Shown: one piece after another, positions 4,897 through 5,114 of the stretch
How positions within the stretch are numbered: the first letter of the stretch is position 1
Layout of the letters: every line of letters begins with the position of its first letter
Assembly (NCBI GenBank): GCA_002455175.1
Contig: DKKJ01000301.1
Location: 3,021-8,134, forward strand
DNA from: Opitutaceae bacterium UBA6669
GTDB lineage: Bacteria > Verrucomicrobiota > Verrucomicrobiia > Opitutales > Opitutaceae
DNA length: 5,114 bases
Direction: 5' to 3'
The notes under the pieces: model-generated
The model's database searches: none
Seen by the model: only the letters and a program-made list of their open reading frames with translations
Told to the model about the DNA's origin: nothing
Program-made: the position numbers and the translations under genes

Positions 4897-5114
4897 TTAA
4901 GGGAGCTCGTACGCCTCAATTAGGCTGACACCTCCAGCATCGGTTGTGGAGGTCACATGGATAGTGTAGGCTCCTGGGCTAAGTTCAATCAGCAGCGCTG
5001 CATCCTTGCTTCCCTCGGTGAGAGCAAAGGCGCCCGTTTGAGTCGCGGCATTACGAAGTGAAGCACCCTGGTTGTTATCTCCCCAGTTGTCGTTAGTGGT
5101 GACTCGATTCCCTT
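4897..5114 (-). CDS. C-terminal end of a probable exported protein with a beta-sandwich domain (N-terminus outside window)
   Basis: On the minus strand the frame is open from the window edge and ends with TAA (4899-4897), giving the last 71 residues; the two outermost bases belong to a split codon. The segment reads as a compact beta-rich domain: NDNWGD, then GAFALTEGSKDAALLIEL, SPGAYTIHVTS, and GGVSLIEAYELP at the end. This order of 'D-N-W', 'G-A-F-x-L-x-x-G-S-x-D-A-A-L-L', 'P-G-x-Y-T-x-x-V' and 'G-x-x-L-I-E-x-Y' is one I recall at the C-termini, often repeated, of large extracellular proteins in Opitutales, similar in style to pre-peptidase C-terminal domains. It probably helps with surface display, secretion or carbohydrate binding. 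The main function of the protein lies outside the window. Confidence 0.75.
   Translation of the reverse strand, partial: GNRVTTNDNWGDNNQGASLRNAATQTGAFALTEGSKDAALLIELSPGAYTIHVTSTTDAGGVSLIEAYELP

Noticed and set aside
1..5114. tRNA, rRNA, CRISPR array, insertion sequence or prophage
   Set aside because: No cloverleaf, rRNA segment, regularly spaced long repeat, transposase or phage protein was seen in any frame.

Overview
The window looks like chromosomal DNA from a Gram-negative, moderately GC-rich bacterium. My best guess is Verrucomicrobia of the Opitutales/Opitutaceae type. The reasons are a TonB-dependent receptor (so an outer membrane), a bacterial GH3 adenylate-forming enzyme, and, at the right edge, a C-terminal beta-sandwich domain of a kind I recall from large exported Opitutales proteins. 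None of the starts I can place has a convincing Shine-Dalgarno sequence. The taxon is inferred from recalled family resemblance, not from a search.

Left part (1-1442, plus strand): the 3' end of a TonB-dependent receptor gene is followed after 96 bp by a complete gene for a secreted beta-propeller phytase. Together they look like a phytate-scavenging cassette: the phytase releases phosphate from inositol phosphates outside the cytoplasm and the receptor imports a product or ligand across the outer membrane. The gap between them holds a stem-loop.

Middle (1443-2116): a 228-bp intergenic stretch contains a long stem-loop and a set of GTTACG repeats spaced at helical intervals. It leads into a small gene for a 79-residue, very lysine-rich, alanine-rich protein resembling a histone H1 tail. 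Behind it lies a 206-bp convergent intergenic region with a possible terminator and three perfect 8-bp-stem palindromes, plus a segment resembling a REP element.

Right part (2117-4839, minus strand): a two-gene operon encodes an alpha/beta hydrolase followed by a GH3-family acyl-adenylating enzyme. The stop of the first and the start of the second share a GTGA overlap, indicating translational coupling. The pairing suggests that an acyl conjugate is made and released, or remodelled, but the substrate is unknown. At 4897-5114, on the same strand and upstream of the hydrolase, is the C-terminal end of a further protein, probably exported, that runs off the window. I see no mobile element, RNA gene or CRISPR array.
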